Positions 41,744 to 50,902 are shown, counted from the stretch's first letter. The stretch is DNA of 64,000 nucleotides from Nocardioides sp. Root1257 (GCF_001425175.1 NZ_LMDV01000012.1:124001-188000); one strand, 5' to 3'. Program-made: numbers and translations. Notes: generated from the letters alone by a model not told the origin.

Positions 41744-42679
41744 CTAGTTGGGTACGACGACGGTGCCCGACGTACCGGTGACGGCGTCGGACAGGTGAGC
41801 GAGGTCGGTGATCACGGCCCGGGCGCCGCCGTTCTCGACGAACCGGCAGGCGGCGTCGACCTTGGGGCCCATCGAGCCGCTGGCGAAGTGGCCCTCGGCG
41901 GCGTGGGAGCGCAGCTCGGCGGCGGTCACGACGCCGACGTCGCGCGCCTCGGGGGTGCCGTAGTGGAGCACGGCGTGGGGCACGTCGGTGCCGATCACGA
42001 GCACGTCGGCCTCGACCGAGCGGGCCAGCAGCGCCGCGCCCAGGTCCTTGTCGATGACGGCCTCGACGCCATGCAGGCTGCCGTCGGCGTCGGCGACGAC
42101 GGGGATGCCGCCGCCACCGTTGGCGATGACCACGAAGCCGGCGGCGACGAGGGCCTGGACGGCGGGCGCGTCGACGATCCGCAGCGGCTCCGGCGAGGCG
42201 ACGACCCGGCGCCACCCCTTCTCGCCCCGGTCCTCCCAGGTCTCGCCGTGCTCGACGAGCACGGCGGCCTCGTCCGCGGGCAGGTAGCGCCCGATCGGCT
42301 TGGTCGGGTGCGTGAACCCGGCGTCGTCGGAGGAGACGAGGGTGCGGGTGACCACGGTCGCCGTACGACGGTCGATGCCGTGGCGCGACAGCTCCGCCTC
42401 GAGCGCGTCCATCAGCACGAAGCCCAGCGTCGCCTGCGTCTGCGCGCCGCACCAGTCGAGCGGGACGGGGGGCACGACCGCGGCGGCGATCTCGTTCTTC
42501 ACGAGCAGGTTGCCGACCTGCGGACCGTTGCCGTGGGTGACGACGACCTCGACCTCGCGCTGGAGGAGGTCGGCGACCGCTGCCATCGCCACTCCGGCGG
42601 CGCCGATCTGGTCCTCGGGCCGGGCTCGGCCGTCGGCACTCGTCATGGCGTTGCCGCCGAGCGCGACCAGGACTCTCAT
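41744..42679 (-). CDS. arcC: Carbamate kinase
   Basis: 311 residues with VALGGNAMTSADG, VVTHGNGPQVGNLL, VIANGGGGIPVV, DKDLGAALLA and the FASGSMGPKVDAACRFVENG region containing the active-site Lys. Carbamate kinase makes ATP from carbamoyl phosphate in fermentative ureide or arginine breakdown. No arginine deiminase or ornithine carbamoyltransferase is here; instead it is followed after 12 bp by the ring-opening amidohydrolase, which suggests a role in nitrogen-heterocycle catabolism. Confidence 0.95.
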   Translation of the reverse strand: MRVLVALGGNAMTSADGRARPEDQIGAAGVAMAAVADLLQREVEVVVTHGNGPQVGNLLVKNEIAAAVVPPVPLDWCGAQTQATLGFVLMDALEAELSRHGIDRRTATVVTRTLVSSDDAGFTHPTKPIGRYLPADEAAVLVEHGETWEDRGEKGWRRVVASPEPLRIVDAPAVQALVAAGFVVIANGGGGIPVVADADGSLHGVEAVIDKDLGAALLARSVEADVLVIGTDVPHAVLHYGTPEARDVGVVTAAELRSHAAEGHFASGSMGPKVDAACRFVENGGARAVITDLAHLSDAVTGTSGTVVVPN

Positions 42680-42741
42680 GGATCGAACCTAACGACCGCG
42701 CGGGGATGGTGCGATGGCAGGACTTGCCAACAGAACGGGCC

Positions 42742-44037
42742 TCAGGCGAGTACGAAGTACCGCAGCCACACGTACAACCACGCCACGACCAGGGAGGCGA
42801 ACGTGACGACGAGCCCGTAGCGGGTGAACCTCCAGAAGCTGATCGGGTGACCGGCCTTGGCCGCGATGCCGAGCACCACGACGTTGGCACCGGCCGCGAC
42901 CGCGGTCGTGTTGCCGCCGAGGTCGGCGCCGAGCACGAACGCCCACCACAACGGGCTGCCGGAGCCGTCGTTGGGCGAGGCCGCGACCATGTCGTCGACG
43001 ATCGGGACCGTCGCGGCGGTGTACGGGATGTTGTCGACGAACCCGCCCACGATGCCGGAGCCGGAGAGCAGCACCGTCGAGGCCAGCAGCTCGTGCTCCC
43101 CCATCGCGTCGGCCGCGAGCCGGCCCAGGTCGCCGATGACGCCGACCTCGACCAGACCGCCCACGAGCACGAAGAGCGCCATGAAGAACGCCAGCGTCGT
43201 CCACTCGATCTCTGCGAGGAACTCCTCGGGTGTCGCCCGGGCGACCACCACCATCGCGCCCGCGCCGAGCATCGCCACGATCGAGGGATCGAGGTGGAGT
43301 GCCGTGTGCAGGCTGAACGCGACCATCACGACGCCGAGCACGACCAGGCAGCGCACCAGCCGGCGCCGGTCCACGATCGCGTCGCCCGGGCGGATGTCGG
43401 CGATGTCGTTGAGCGTCTCCACCGCGAGCTCGCGGCGGAAGAGGAAGCGCGTCAGCAGGATCAGCCCACCGATGAGCACGACGGTGATCGGGAGCGAGTG
43501 CACCAGGAAGTCGTTGAACGTCAGTCCACCGCGACTGGCGATGATGATGTTGGGCGGGTCGCCGATCAGCGTCGCGGTGCCACCGATGTTGGCCGCGAGG
43601 ATCAGGGTGATCAGGTACGGCACCGGCGAGAGCCCCAGCCGCTGGCAGACCGAGAGCGTGACCGGCGCGACCAGGAGCACGCAGGTCACGTTGTCGAGGA
43701 TCGGCGAGACCGCCGCGGTGACCAGGACCAGCAGCGCCATCAGCCGCGCCGGCCGGCCCCGCGACGTGCGCGCCGCCCAGAGCGCGAGGAACTCGAACAG
43801 GCCGGTGTGCTTGAGGATCCCGACGATCACCATCATCCCGAAGAGCAGGAAGATGACGTTCCAGTCGACGCCGGTCTCGTGGCTGAAGAACGCGCTGTCG
43901 GCGTCCACCAGCCCGATCGCGGTCATCGCCGCGACGCCACCGAGCGCGGCGGCGACCCGGTGCACCTTCTCGGTCGCGATGAAGGCGTAGGTGACCGCGA
44001 AGATCGCGACCGCGGCCAGGACGACGGTGTGGCTCAT
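42742..44037 (-). CDS. ArsB/NhaD-type (SLC13-like) ion transporter
   Basis: 431 residues from ATG 44037 (MSHTVVLAAVAIFAV); the longer frame is antisense sequence. About eleven to twelve hydrophobic segments are present. Hallmarks of the ion-transporter superfamily are ILDNVTCVLLVAPVTLSVC, the motif ANIGGTATLIGDPPNIIIAS and a second-half repeat GGFVDNIPYTAATVPIVDD. NhaD exchanges Na+/H+ and ArsB exports arsenite; SLC13 relatives import dicarboxylates. It sits 62 bp upstream of carbamate kinase on the same strand and may carry substrate or product for that operon. Confidence 0.9.
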   Translation of the reverse strand: MSHTVVLAAVAIFAVTYAFIATEKVHRVAAALGGVAAMTAIGLVDADSAFFSHETGVDWNVIFLLFGMMVIVGILKHTGLFEFLALWAARTSRGRPARLMALLVLVTAAVSPILDNVTCVLLVAPVTLSVCQRLGLSPVPYLITLILAANIGGTATLIGDPPNIIIASRGGLTFNDFLVHSLPITVVLIGGLILLTRFLFRRELAVETLNDIADIRPGDAIVDRRRLVRCLVVLGVVMVAFSLHTALHLDPSIVAMLGAGAMVVVARATPEEFLAEIEWTTLAFFMALFVLVGGLVEVGVIGDLGRLAADAMGEHELLASTVLLSGSGIVGGFVDNIPYTAATVPIVDDMVAASPNDGSGSPLWWAFVLGADLGGNTTAVAAGANVVVLGIAAKAGHPISFWRFTRYGLVVTFASLVVAWLYVWLRYFVLA

Positions 44038-44047
44038 CGGCGCCGGC

Positions 44048-44584
44048 TCACAGCAGGGGTACGTCGATCTCCACGAGCTCGAGGCGCACCGACTCGACGC
44101 CGTGCTCCCGGGTCGCCGACTGGACCGGGCGCAGCAGCGGCCGCACCGCGACCGCCGCCGCGTCCGGCAGGCCTCCCACCGTCCACGACGCCACGGCATC
44201 GGCGAGGACGGCCTCGGCGGCCAGCTCGGCGTCGGGCCAGGGGTCGACGTACGGATCACCCGGCTCGGGCGGCGCGACCCGGATGGTCAGCTCCACCAGG
44301 AGCAGCACGGGCACACCGTCGCGCGTCGTCGCCCGGACGCCGACCGGCATGTCGTGCTCCAGAGCGAGCTGGGCCTCGAACCTCTCGAGCACCGGCACCC
44401 GCCAGGCCCACCCACGGTAGTGGACCCGACGGACCCTGCCGCGGCGCACGACCACGACCACCTGGTCGGAGACGACCCGGCGCAGGGCGCTCGCCGCGAC
44501 CACCAGCAGCACGAGGCCGGCGACCACGCCCAGCACCCAGGGCGAGCTCGGGTCGAGGACGGCGTGCGTCTCGGCGGTCTTCAT
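44048..44584 (-). CDS. Small SPFH/Band 7-like membrane protein
   Basis: 178 residues from ATG 44584, which has GGGAG upstream. One N-terminal transmembrane helix (WVLGVVAGLVLLVVAASAL) is followed by a compact prohibitin-homology domain (VVVVVRRGRVRRVHYRGWAW, then MPVGVRATTRDGVPVLLLVE). It is shorter than most SPFH proteins. It is divergent from a two-component system and ends 10 bp before the ArsB/NhaD gene on the same strand. The role may be membrane scaffolding. Confidence 0.8.
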   Translation of the reverse strand: MKTAETHAVLDPSSPWVLGVVAGLVLLVVAASALRRVVSDQVVVVVRRGRVRRVHYRGWAWRVPVLERFEAQLALEHDMPVGVRATTRDGVPVLLLVELTIRVAPPEPGDPYVDPWPDAELAAEAVLADAVASWTVGGLPDAAAVAVRPLLRPVQSATREHGVESVRLELVEIDVPLL

Positions 44585-44720
44585 GGCGGGTCTCCCTCCG
44601 TCGGACACCTCGAGTCTTCGTGAGCGGAGGGCCACGGAGAATGGGGTCTACCACCCATCTCGGTCCCGGATCGAACGCCGACCATGGACCTGGCAACCGG
44701 TCGTCGGCGAGGCTGGAGAC

Positions 44721-45563
44721 GTGCCCGTGTACTGGAAGGTCTTCCTGATCAACGGCACCGTCCTGGGCGCCGCGACGCTGTCCCTGGTGCTCGCGCCGGT
44801 GAGCGTCTCGCGCCAGGTCGTCGTCTCGGAGGTGCTCGTCCTCACCATCGGTCTCGGGATCATGCTGCTCGCCAACGCCCTGGTCCTGCGCACCAGCCTG
44901 GCCCCGGTCGACCGGGTGATCCGGGAGATGCGTGCCGAGCAGGACGCGAGCAACGCCCGGGCCCTCGCCGCGCAGGAGGCAGAGCGGCACCGGATCGCCC
45001 AGGAGCTCCACGACGAGGTCGGGCAGAACCTGACGGTCGTGCTCCTCGGCCTCAAGCAGCTCGAGCGGCGCGCGCCCGCCGACCTCGCGGCCGAGCTCGC
45101 CCTGCTGCGGGAGGCGACCCGCGACGGCCTCGACGACGTACGACGCGTCGCTCGGCAGCTGCGCCCCGGGGTGCTCGAGGACCTCGGGCTGACCAGTGCG
45201 CTCGCGTCCCTGACGAACGACTTCGCCGAGCACAGCGGCGCGTCGGTGCGTCGCGTCGTCGCACCGGGCCTCCCGCCGCTGACGAGCGAGGCGGAGCTCG
45301 TCGTCTACCGCGTGGCCCAGGAGGCGCTCACCAACGCGGCCCGGCACGCCGCCGCGCACGACGTGACGCTGTCGCTGACCCGTGCCGGCGACCGGGTGGT
45401 GCTGGAGGTCACGGACGACGGGCACGGCTTCGACACCACCCGGGACGGCGCCGGCCTGCGCGGCATGCGGGAGCGCGCCACCCTGGTGGCCGGCGACCTC
45501 ACGCTCAGGAGCGCGTCGCACGGTACGACGGTCCGGCTCGCCGTACCGGTGGCTCCCGCGTGA
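44721..45563 (+). CDS. Sensor histidine kinase (HisKA_3, NarX/DesK type)
   Basis: 280 residues from GTG 44721 with GGAG upstream. Two transmembrane helices (~8-25 and 37-55) enclose only a short loop, so it probably senses membrane state or a small ligand. The phosphoacceptor His is in RIAQELHDEVGQNLT; the ATPase domain has DDGHGFD and GLRGMRERA. It overlaps the response regulator by 4 bp. Confidence 0.93.
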   Translation: MPVYWKVFLINGTVLGAATLSLVLAPVSVSRQVVVSEVLVLTIGLGIMLLANALVLRTSLAPVDRVIREMRAEQDASNARALAAQEAERHRIAQELHDEVGQNLTVVLLGLKQLERRAPADLAAELALLREATRDGLDDVRRVARQLRPGVLEDLGLTSALASLTNDFAEHSGASVRRVVAPGLPPLTSEAELVVYRVAQEALTNAARHAAAHDVTLSLTRAGDRVVLEVTDDGHGFDTTRDGAGLRGMRERATLVAGDLTLRSASHGTTVRLAVPVAPA

Positions 45564-46219
45564 CCGCCGCGCGGCTGCTGCTGGCCGACGACCACGCGCT
45601 GGTGCGCCGTGGCGTCCGGCTGATCCTGGACCAGGAGCCCGACCTCACCGTGGTCGCCGAGGCGGGCGACGGCGCCGAGGCCGTCGAGCTGGCCCGCAGC
45701 ACCGAGGTCGACCTGGTCGTGCTGGATATCGCGATGCCCCGGATGACCGGCCTCCAGGCGGCCCGCGAGATCGGCCGGCGCACGGCGAGCGGCGAGCCGC
45801 CACGGGTCCTGATGCTGTCGATGCACGACAACGAGCAGTACTTCTTCGAGTCGCTCCGCGTCGGTGCGTCCGGGTACGTCCTCAAGTCGGTGGCCGACGA
45901 GGACCTGGTCGAGGCGTGCCGCGCCGCACTGCGCGGCGAGGCGTTCGTCTACCCCGGCGCGATGAGCGCCCTGGTGCGTGACTACCTGGACCGGATGCGG
46001 CGCGGCGAACGCGTGCCGGAGACGGTCCTGACCGAGCGCGAGGACGAGGTCATCAAGCTGATCGCCGAGGGCAGCTCCTCGAAGGAGATCGCCCAGGCGC
46101 TCACCATCAGCATCAAGACCGTCGAGCGGCACCGCGCCAACATCCTCGGGAAGCTCGGGATGCGCGACCGCACCCAGCTGACGCGCTACGCGATCCGCGC
46201 GGGGCTCATCGAGCCCTGA
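45560..46219 (+). CDS. LuxR-family response regulator
   Basis: 219 residues from GTG 45560. The receiver has the phospho-Asp in VDLVVLDIAMPRMTG and the conserved Lys in SGYVLKSVADED. The C-terminal LuxR-type HTH reads LTEREDEVIKLIAEGSSSKE followed by ISIKTVERHRANILGKL. Its partner is the kinase just before. Targets may include the divergent SPFH gene. Confidence 0.94.
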   Translation: MTAARLLLADDHALVRRGVRLILDQEPDLTVVAEAGDGAEAVELARSTEVDLVVLDIAMPRMTGLQAAREIGRRTASGEPPRVLMLSMHDNEQYFFESLRVGASGYVLKSVADEDLVEACRAALRGEAFVYPGAMSALVRDYLDRMRRGERVPETVLTEREDEVIKLIAEGSSSKEIAQALTISIKTVERHRANILGKLGMRDRTQLTRYAIRAGLIEP

Positions 46220-46225
46220 ACGGGC

Positions 46226-46963
46226 TCAGCGTCCTCCGGCGACCCGCAGCGTCGTCCCGGTGATGTACGACGCCTCGTCGCTCATCAGCCACGCCACCGC
46301 GTCGGCGATCTCGTGCGGCTCGCCCGCGCGACCGAGCGGCACCAGCGGGCCGACGCGCTCGACGCGTCCGGGCTCGCCGGCGTCCGCGTGGATGGTGGTG
46401 CGCACGATCCCCGGCGCGACCCCGACGACCCGGATCCCGTCGCCGGCGACCTCCTGGGCGAGCCCGACGGTCAACGCGTCGACGCCGGCCTTGGCCGCGG
46501 CGTACTGGACGTACTCGCCCGGGGAGCCGAGCGTCGCGGCGCCCGAGCTGATGTTGACGAGCACGCCACCACTCCCGCCGTACGACGTGCCGAGCGCGCG
46601 TACGGCGGCCCGCGCGACCAGCAGCGCCGCGGTGAGGTTGAGGTCGACCGTCGCCGCGATCACCTCGGGCGGGGTCTGGGCGAGCGGACCGAGGTGGAGG
46701 GTCGCGCCCGCGTTGTTGACGACGCCGGTCAACGGGCCGTGCTCCGTCGCGACGGAGAACAGCCGGTCGACCGCCTCCGGCTCGGTGAGATCGGCGCGGA
46801 CGACGACGCAGCGGACGCCGGCGTCCTCGACCGCGAGCCGGGCCTGCTCGGCGGCGGCGTCGTCGCTGGCGTAGCCGAGGACGAGGTCGTGGCCGTCGCG
46901 CGCGAGGCGCAGCGCGGTCGCGGCGCCGATGCCCCGGGTGCCCCCGGTGATCAGGACGGTCAT
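46226..46963 (-). CDS. SDR family NAD(P)-dependent oxidoreductase
   Basis: 245 residues from ATG 46963, whose start overlaps the preceding cupin stop. TGGTRGIG at the N-terminus binds the cofactor, NNAG is present, and the catalytic Ser-Tyr-Lys lies in SSGAATLGSPGEYVQYAAAK. C-terminal ADAVAWLMSDEASYITGTTL is typical of 3-oxoacyl-ACP reductase-like enzymes. Substrate unknown. Confidence 0.92.
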   Translation of the reverse strand: MTVLITGGTRGIGAATALRLARDGHDLVLGYASDDAAAEQARLAVEDAGVRCVVVRADLTEPEAVDRLFSVATEHGPLTGVVNNAGATLHLGPLAQTPPEVIAATVDLNLTAALLVARAAVRALGTSYGGSGGVLVNISSGAATLGSPGEYVQYAAAKAGVDALTVGLAQEVAGDGIRVVGVAPGIVRTTIHADAGEPGRVERVGPLVPLGRAGEPHEIADAVAWLMSDEASYITGTTLRVAGGR

Positions 46964-47364
46964 GCCAGCTCGAAGTCGTCGAAGTCGAAGCCCGGCGACA
47001 CCAGGCAGCTCACGAGCGCGTCCGCGCCGGTCGGGACCGTGCGCTGCCACACGCCGGCCGGCACGTGCGCCTGCGGCGTCGTCGCGTCGACGGTCAGGCT
47101 GACGTCGTACGACGGCGTCGGTCCGGACCCGCCGAGCTCGAGGGTCACGACGCCGTCGTGCGCCATCCAGAGCTCGTCGGAGGCCACCTTGTGCCAGGCG
47201 GACGACTCCCCCGCCGGCAGCAGGAAGTAGATGAGCGTCGCCGTCGGCCGGACCCGTCCGTCCGGGAGCGTCACGTCGACCGGCGAGCGCCAGGTCTGGC
47301 GGTACCACCCGCCCTCGGGGTGCGGCCGGAGGTCCAGGGCGTCAGCGACGGGTGGGTGCGGCAC
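46960..47364 (-). CDS. Cupin (DUF985-like) protein
   Basis: 134 residues, with the DUF985 signature LDLRPHPEGGWYRQTWRS and the TLIYFLLPAGESSAWHKVAS stretch holding a metal-type His. A single beta-barrel is expected; function unknown. Its stop overlaps the following SDR start (ATGA), so the two are coupled. Confidence 0.88.
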   Translation of the reverse strand: MPHPPVADALDLRPHPEGGWYRQTWRSPVDVTLPDGRVRPTATLIYFLLPAGESSAWHKVASDELWMAHDGVVTLELGGSGPTPSYDVSLTVDATTPQAHVPAGVWQRTVPTGADALVSCLVSPGFDFDDFELA

Positions 47365-47538
47365 GGCCCGAGTCTGTCACCGCGTCCACGCGGCGCGCGA
47401 CAGCGAGCACGGCGTGATACAAGTCGCAATCGCCGCACCGAGCGTGACGAAACGGTCACCCCGACGGTTGACCACTCATCACGGGACGGGCACCCCCGCT
47501 CGCTCCGGACCTGTGACCAGGGGAGAGATGAGCTCGTC

Positions 47539-47745
47539 ATGAGAGTCCTCACGATGCACTCCGAGGTCGAGATGGCCGTCCGGCTCGCGACGTTCGACGC
47601 CCTCGAGCACGTGCTGCTCCAGCACGGCGCGACGCGCGTGTGGATCGACCCCGCGAGCGGACCCGACCTCGTCGTGCTGGCCGAGTTCGGCGAGGAGTCG
47701 GACGAGGCGTCGATCGAGCTCCTGCCGCCCTCCTGCTCGGCCTAG
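47539..47745 (+). CDS. Short hypothetical protein
   Basis: 68 residues from ATG 47539 (MRVLTMHSEVEMAVRLATFD). It is acidic at the C-terminus (EFGEESDEASIELLP). The ribosome site is poor, but codon use is compatible with a gene and no other gene occupies this 400-bp gap. Unrecognised. Confidence 0.45.
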   Translation: MRVLTMHSEVEMAVRLATFDALEHVLLQHGATRVWIDPASGPDLVVLAEFGEESDEASIELLPPSCSA

Positions 47746-47767
47746 GGGCGCCCGCTCCGGACGGGCG

Positions 47768-48253
47768 TCAGCCCGAGACTCCGTGCAACCGGGCATGCAG
47801 GGCCCGCACCTCGGCCTCGAGCCCGGGCGCCGGCCCGTCGACGGGCACGCCGGGGGCGACCTGCTGGATCGACATCGGGGTGACCGGTCCGGGGGCGACG
47901 CCCCACTCCGTCAGCCACTCGCCGAGCCGGGCTCCGGAGACGGCGTACACGATCCGACCCAGCCCGACCCACGCGTGCGCGGCCGAGCACATCGGGCAGT
48001 GCTCCCCCGAGGTGTAGACCGTGCAGGCGGCCCGCTCGTCCTGCGGGACGTGCTCCCCTGCCCAGCGGGCGATGTCGAACTCGGGGTGCCGGGTCTGGTC
48101 GCCGTCCTTGACCCGGTTGCGGTCGGCGTGGAGCACCTCGCCGGACCCGGAGACCAGCACCGAGCCGAACGGCTCGTCGCCGTCGTCCAGCGCCTCGCGG
48201 GCGAGCTCGACGCAGCGTCGCAGGTGGGCGAGATCGGTCTCGGTGATGCTCAT
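47768..48253 (-). CDS. Nucleoside/cytosine-type deaminase (CDA fold)
   Basis: 161 residues. The zinc site of the tRNA-adenosine/guanine deaminase group is present, with a variation: HPEFD replaces the usual HAE, and the second half is SGEHCPMCSAAHAWVGLGRI (PCxxC-type). Members deaminate guanine, cytosine or tRNA adenosine. It is shorter than guanine deaminase of some species but complete. The HPE sequence is a notable but known-type variant. Confidence 0.88.
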   Translation of the reverse strand: MSITETDLAHLRRCVELAREALDDGDEPFGSVLVSGSGEVLHADRNRVKDGDQTRHPEFDIARWAGEHVPQDERAACTVYTSGEHCPMCSAAHAWVGLGRIVYAVSGARLGEWLTEWGVAPGPVTPMSIQQVAPGVPVDGPAPGLEAEVRALHARLHGVSG

Positions 48254-48333
48254 CCGGCCAGTATCACGCTCCGATCCCGCACCGATTCCGAAAGCGGTCA
48301 GGAACTGACCTGAAGGGCCGTCAGGCTGGGGGC

Positions 48334-48708
48334 ATGGACTTCAAGATCGAGCTCATCCCCCTGGCCGTGTCCGACGTCGACCGCTCCGTGCGGTTCTACG
48401 GCGAGACCCTCGGCTGGTCCGTCGACCACGACCGCACGGTCACCCCCGAGCTGCGCTTCGTGCAGGTCACGCCGCCCGGCTCGGCCTGCTCGATCTGCTT
48501 CGGGATCGGGATCGAGATGATGCCGACCGGCTCGTCGCAATACATCCAGGTCGTCGTCGCCGACGCCGAGGCCGCGCTCGCCGAGCTCGAGGGGCGCGGC
48601 GTCGAGTGCCGCGGCGTCGAGGAGCTGCCGTGGGGCCGCTTCGTGCACTTCGCCGACCCCGACGGCAACCGGTGGGCGCTCCAGCAGATCGTCGTCCCGA
48701 CCTTCTAG
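48334..48708 (+). CDS. VOC/glyoxalase family protein
   Basis: 124 residues with the two beta-alpha-beta-beta-beta modules of the vicinal oxygen chelate fold: VSDVDRSVRFYGETLGWSVD and VVVADAEAALAELEGRGVEC, and FADPDGNRWALQQI at the end. A single-domain protein likely acts as a dimer. Function could be dioxygenase, resistance or isomerase. Confidence 0.9.
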   Translation: MDFKIELIPLAVSDVDRSVRFYGETLGWSVDHDRTVTPELRFVQVTPPGSACSICFGIGIEMMPTGSSQYIQVVVADAEAALAELEGRGVECRGVEELPWGRFVHFADPDGNRWALQQIVVPTF

Positions 48709-50294
48709 CCGTCGACGCCGCCCTCCACGACGACCTTGCGCCGGCTGAGCTCGTCGTAGAGGTCGACGATCTGCTGGCGCGGCACGACGCCCACGCGCTC
48801 CGCCCAGGCGTCGTACGCCGCCTCAAGCTCGGCGACGAGCTCCGGGTGGGTCGCGGCGAGGTCGTCGGTCTCGGACCGGTCCGTCCCGACGTCGTACAGC
48901 TCCCACGGGTCGCCGTGCTCGCGCACCAGCTTCCACCCACCGCGGCGCACCGCGCTGTTGCCGAGGTGCTCCCAGCAGAGCGTGCCGGGATCCACCTCGC
49001 CGCCGCGCCAGGCCGACAGCATGCTCGGCGCGGACGCGGCGAGGTGCTCGACGCCCGCCGCCTCGAGCAGGGTCGGCAGCACGTGGGTGAGCTGGAACGG
49101 CGTGTGCACGACGCCCCCGTCCGCCAGTGCGCCGGCCGGCCAGCGCACGACGAACGGCGTCGCGATGCCGCCCTCGTGGACCCAGCGCTTGTAGAGCCGG
49201 AACGGCGTGTTGGAGAGGTTGGCCCAGGCCTGGCCGTAGCTGGCGTAGGTGTCCTCAGGACCGGGGACGACGTCGGGGGTGTTGCCGAGCGCCAGCGGCG
49301 CTCCGTCGCGCGTCGACACCGGCACGATCGAGCGCCGGGCCCGGAACACCTCGGGGTCGCCGAACGGCAGCTCCTCGGCGCACGCCCCGTTGTCGGCGAG
49401 GAAGACGACGATCGTGTCGTCGGCCAGGCCGCTGGCGTCGAGGTGGTCGAGGATCCGGCCGATGCCACGGTCCATCACCTCGACCTGGGCGGCGTAGACC
49501 TCCATCCGGCGCTGCTGCCACTCCGGGTCGTCGACGTCCTCCCAGGCCGGCTGCGACGGATCGCGCTCCGACGGGCCGGTCCCCTGCTGCAGCAGGCCGC
49601 TGGCGTGGAGCCGCTCCAGCCGGCGCTCGCGGAGCGCGTCCCAGCCGTCGGCGTACGCCCCGTCGTACGCCGCGACGTCCTCGGGCTGGGCGTGCAGCGG
49701 CCAGTGCGGCGCGGTGTAGGCGACGTACATCAGGAACGGCGTCGCGCCGTCGCGCTCGTCCAGGTAGTCGCACGCCCGCTGGGAGATCTCGTCGGTGTAG
49801 AAGAAGTCGGGCCGGCCGACCGGGAGGTCGCCGACCGGCTGCTCGCCGTCGTGCAGCGTCGAGGGCCAGTAGTAGCTGCCACAGCCGCTCAGCGTCCCGA
49901 AGAAGGTGTCGAACCCGCGCCGCGTCGGCCACGAGTCGTTGGGCTCCTCGATCCGTCCGGTCAGGTGCCACTTGCCGAACATGGCGGTGTCGTAGCCCGC
50001 GGAGCCCAGTACCTCGGCGACCGTGGCCGCCTCGGGGCGCAGCGTGCCGGGGTAGCCGCGCGGGCCGTCGTCGTTCGTCAGGATCCCGATTCCCGTCTGG
50101 TGCGGGTGCAGCCCGGTCAGCAGCGAGGCGCGCGAGGGGCTGCACCGCGCGGTGTTGTAGAACTGCGCGAGCCGTACGCCGTCGGCGGCCAGCCGGTCGA
50201 GGTTCGATGTCCGGATCTCACCGCCGTAGCAGCCGATGTCGGAGTAGCCGAGATCGTCGGCCAGGACCAGGATCACGTTCGGGCGCGCAGTCAC
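48705..50294 (-). CDS. Sulfatase (arylsulfatase family)
   Basis: 529 residues from GTG 50294. The formylglycine site CSPSRASLLTG (C-x-P-x-R) is intact, and metal-binding residues are in VLADDLGYSDIG and VVFLADNGACAE. There is no signal peptide, so it is probably cytoplasmic. A separate formylglycine-generating enzyme is required and is not seen here. It lies 25 bp after the TetR gene on the same strand and may be regulated with it. Confidence 0.93.
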   Translation of the reverse strand: MTARPNVILVLADDLGYSDIGCYGGEIRTSNLDRLAADGVRLAQFYNTARCSPSRASLLTGLHPHQTGIGILTNDDGPRGYPGTLRPEAATVAEVLGSAGYDTAMFGKWHLTGRIEEPNDSWPTRRGFDTFFGTLSGCGSYYWPSTLHDGEQPVGDLPVGRPDFFYTDEISQRACDYLDERDGATPFLMYVAYTAPHWPLHAQPEDVAAYDGAYADGWDALRERRLERLHASGLLQQGTGPSERDPSQPAWEDVDDPEWQQRRMEVYAAQVEVMDRGIGRILDHLDASGLADDTIVVFLADNGACAEELPFGDPEVFRARRSIVPVSTRDGAPLALGNTPDVVPGPEDTYASYGQAWANLSNTPFRLYKRWVHEGGIATPFVVRWPAGALADGGVVHTPFQLTHVLPTLLEAAGVEHLAASAPSMLSAWRGGEVDPGTLCWEHLGNSAVRRGGWKLVREHGDPWELYDVGTDRSETDDLAATHPELVAELEAAYDAWAERVGVVPRQQIVDLYDELSRRKVVVEGGVDG

Positions 50295-50319
50295 GCAGTA
50301 ACCCTAGCGATGAACTCCA

Positions 50320-50889
50320 CTATGCCGCGGCGAGCAGCTCCTGCACGAGACCGACGGCGGTGGTGGCGGCCTCCTTGCGGTCGCCGTACGGCGCGCTGGC
50401 GTAGAGCCCCTCGACCAGCAGCCAGACCCGGTCGGCGAGCAGCTCCGGGTCGTCCACGTCGACCTCGGCGACGAGCCGGTCGACGCGCTTGCGGAGGCCC
50501 CTGATCTCGGTCATCGCGAAGCGGCCGGGCACGTCGGTCGGGTCGCGCATCTCGCGCAGGTAGTTGCGGAACGGGCAGCCGCGGTAGCCGCGGGCCGTCA
50601 CCCGGTCCGCGACCTCGCGGACCACGGCGACCAGGGCGGCCCTCGGGATCTCGTCGAGGCCGGCGACCGCGGCGTCCATGGAGCCGTCCAGCTGCTCGGC
50701 CGCCCGGTGCAGGTAGGCGAGCACCAGCTCGTCCTTGCTCGGGAAGTGGCGGTAGAGGACGTTCTTGCCGCAGCCGGCGGAGGCCACGATCTCGGCCATG
50801 CCGACGGCCCGGATCCCGCGCGTGTAGAACAGCTTGCCGGCCGCGTCGAGGATGCGGTCGCGGGTGGCGGGGTCGGCGGGACGGGGCAT
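50320..50889 (-). CDS. TetR/AcrR family regulator (sulfatase/SDR locus)
   Basis: 189 residues from ATG 50889 (MPRPADPATRDRILDAA). HTH: FYTRGIRAVGMAEIVASAGC then NVLYRHFPSKDELV. A clear palindrome lies 13 bp upstream of its start, with a near-identical one closer to the divergent SDR start, so it probably represses both itself and the SDR gene. The sulfatase follows on its strand. Confidence 0.93.
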   Translation of the reverse strand: MPRPADPATRDRILDAAGKLFYTRGIRAVGMAEIVASAGCGKNVLYRHFPSKDELVLAYLHRAAEQLDGSMDAAVAGLDEIPRAALVAVVREVADRVTARGYRGCPFRNYLREMRDPTDVPGRFAMTEIRGLRKRVDRLVAEVDVDDPELLADRVWLLVEGLYASAPYGDRKEAATTAVGLVQELLAAA

Positions 50890-50902
50890 GCGTCGACGAT
50901 AA

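Noticed and set aside
40637..42679. A full s-triazine (atrazine) degradation cluster
   Set aside because: Biuret hydrolase and allophanate hydrolase genes are absent; only the ring-opening enzyme is present.
47365..47538. Possible gene or RNA between the DUF985 cupin and the 68-aa ORF
   Set aside because: Only GC-driven frames and no folding or promoter pattern clear enough to report.
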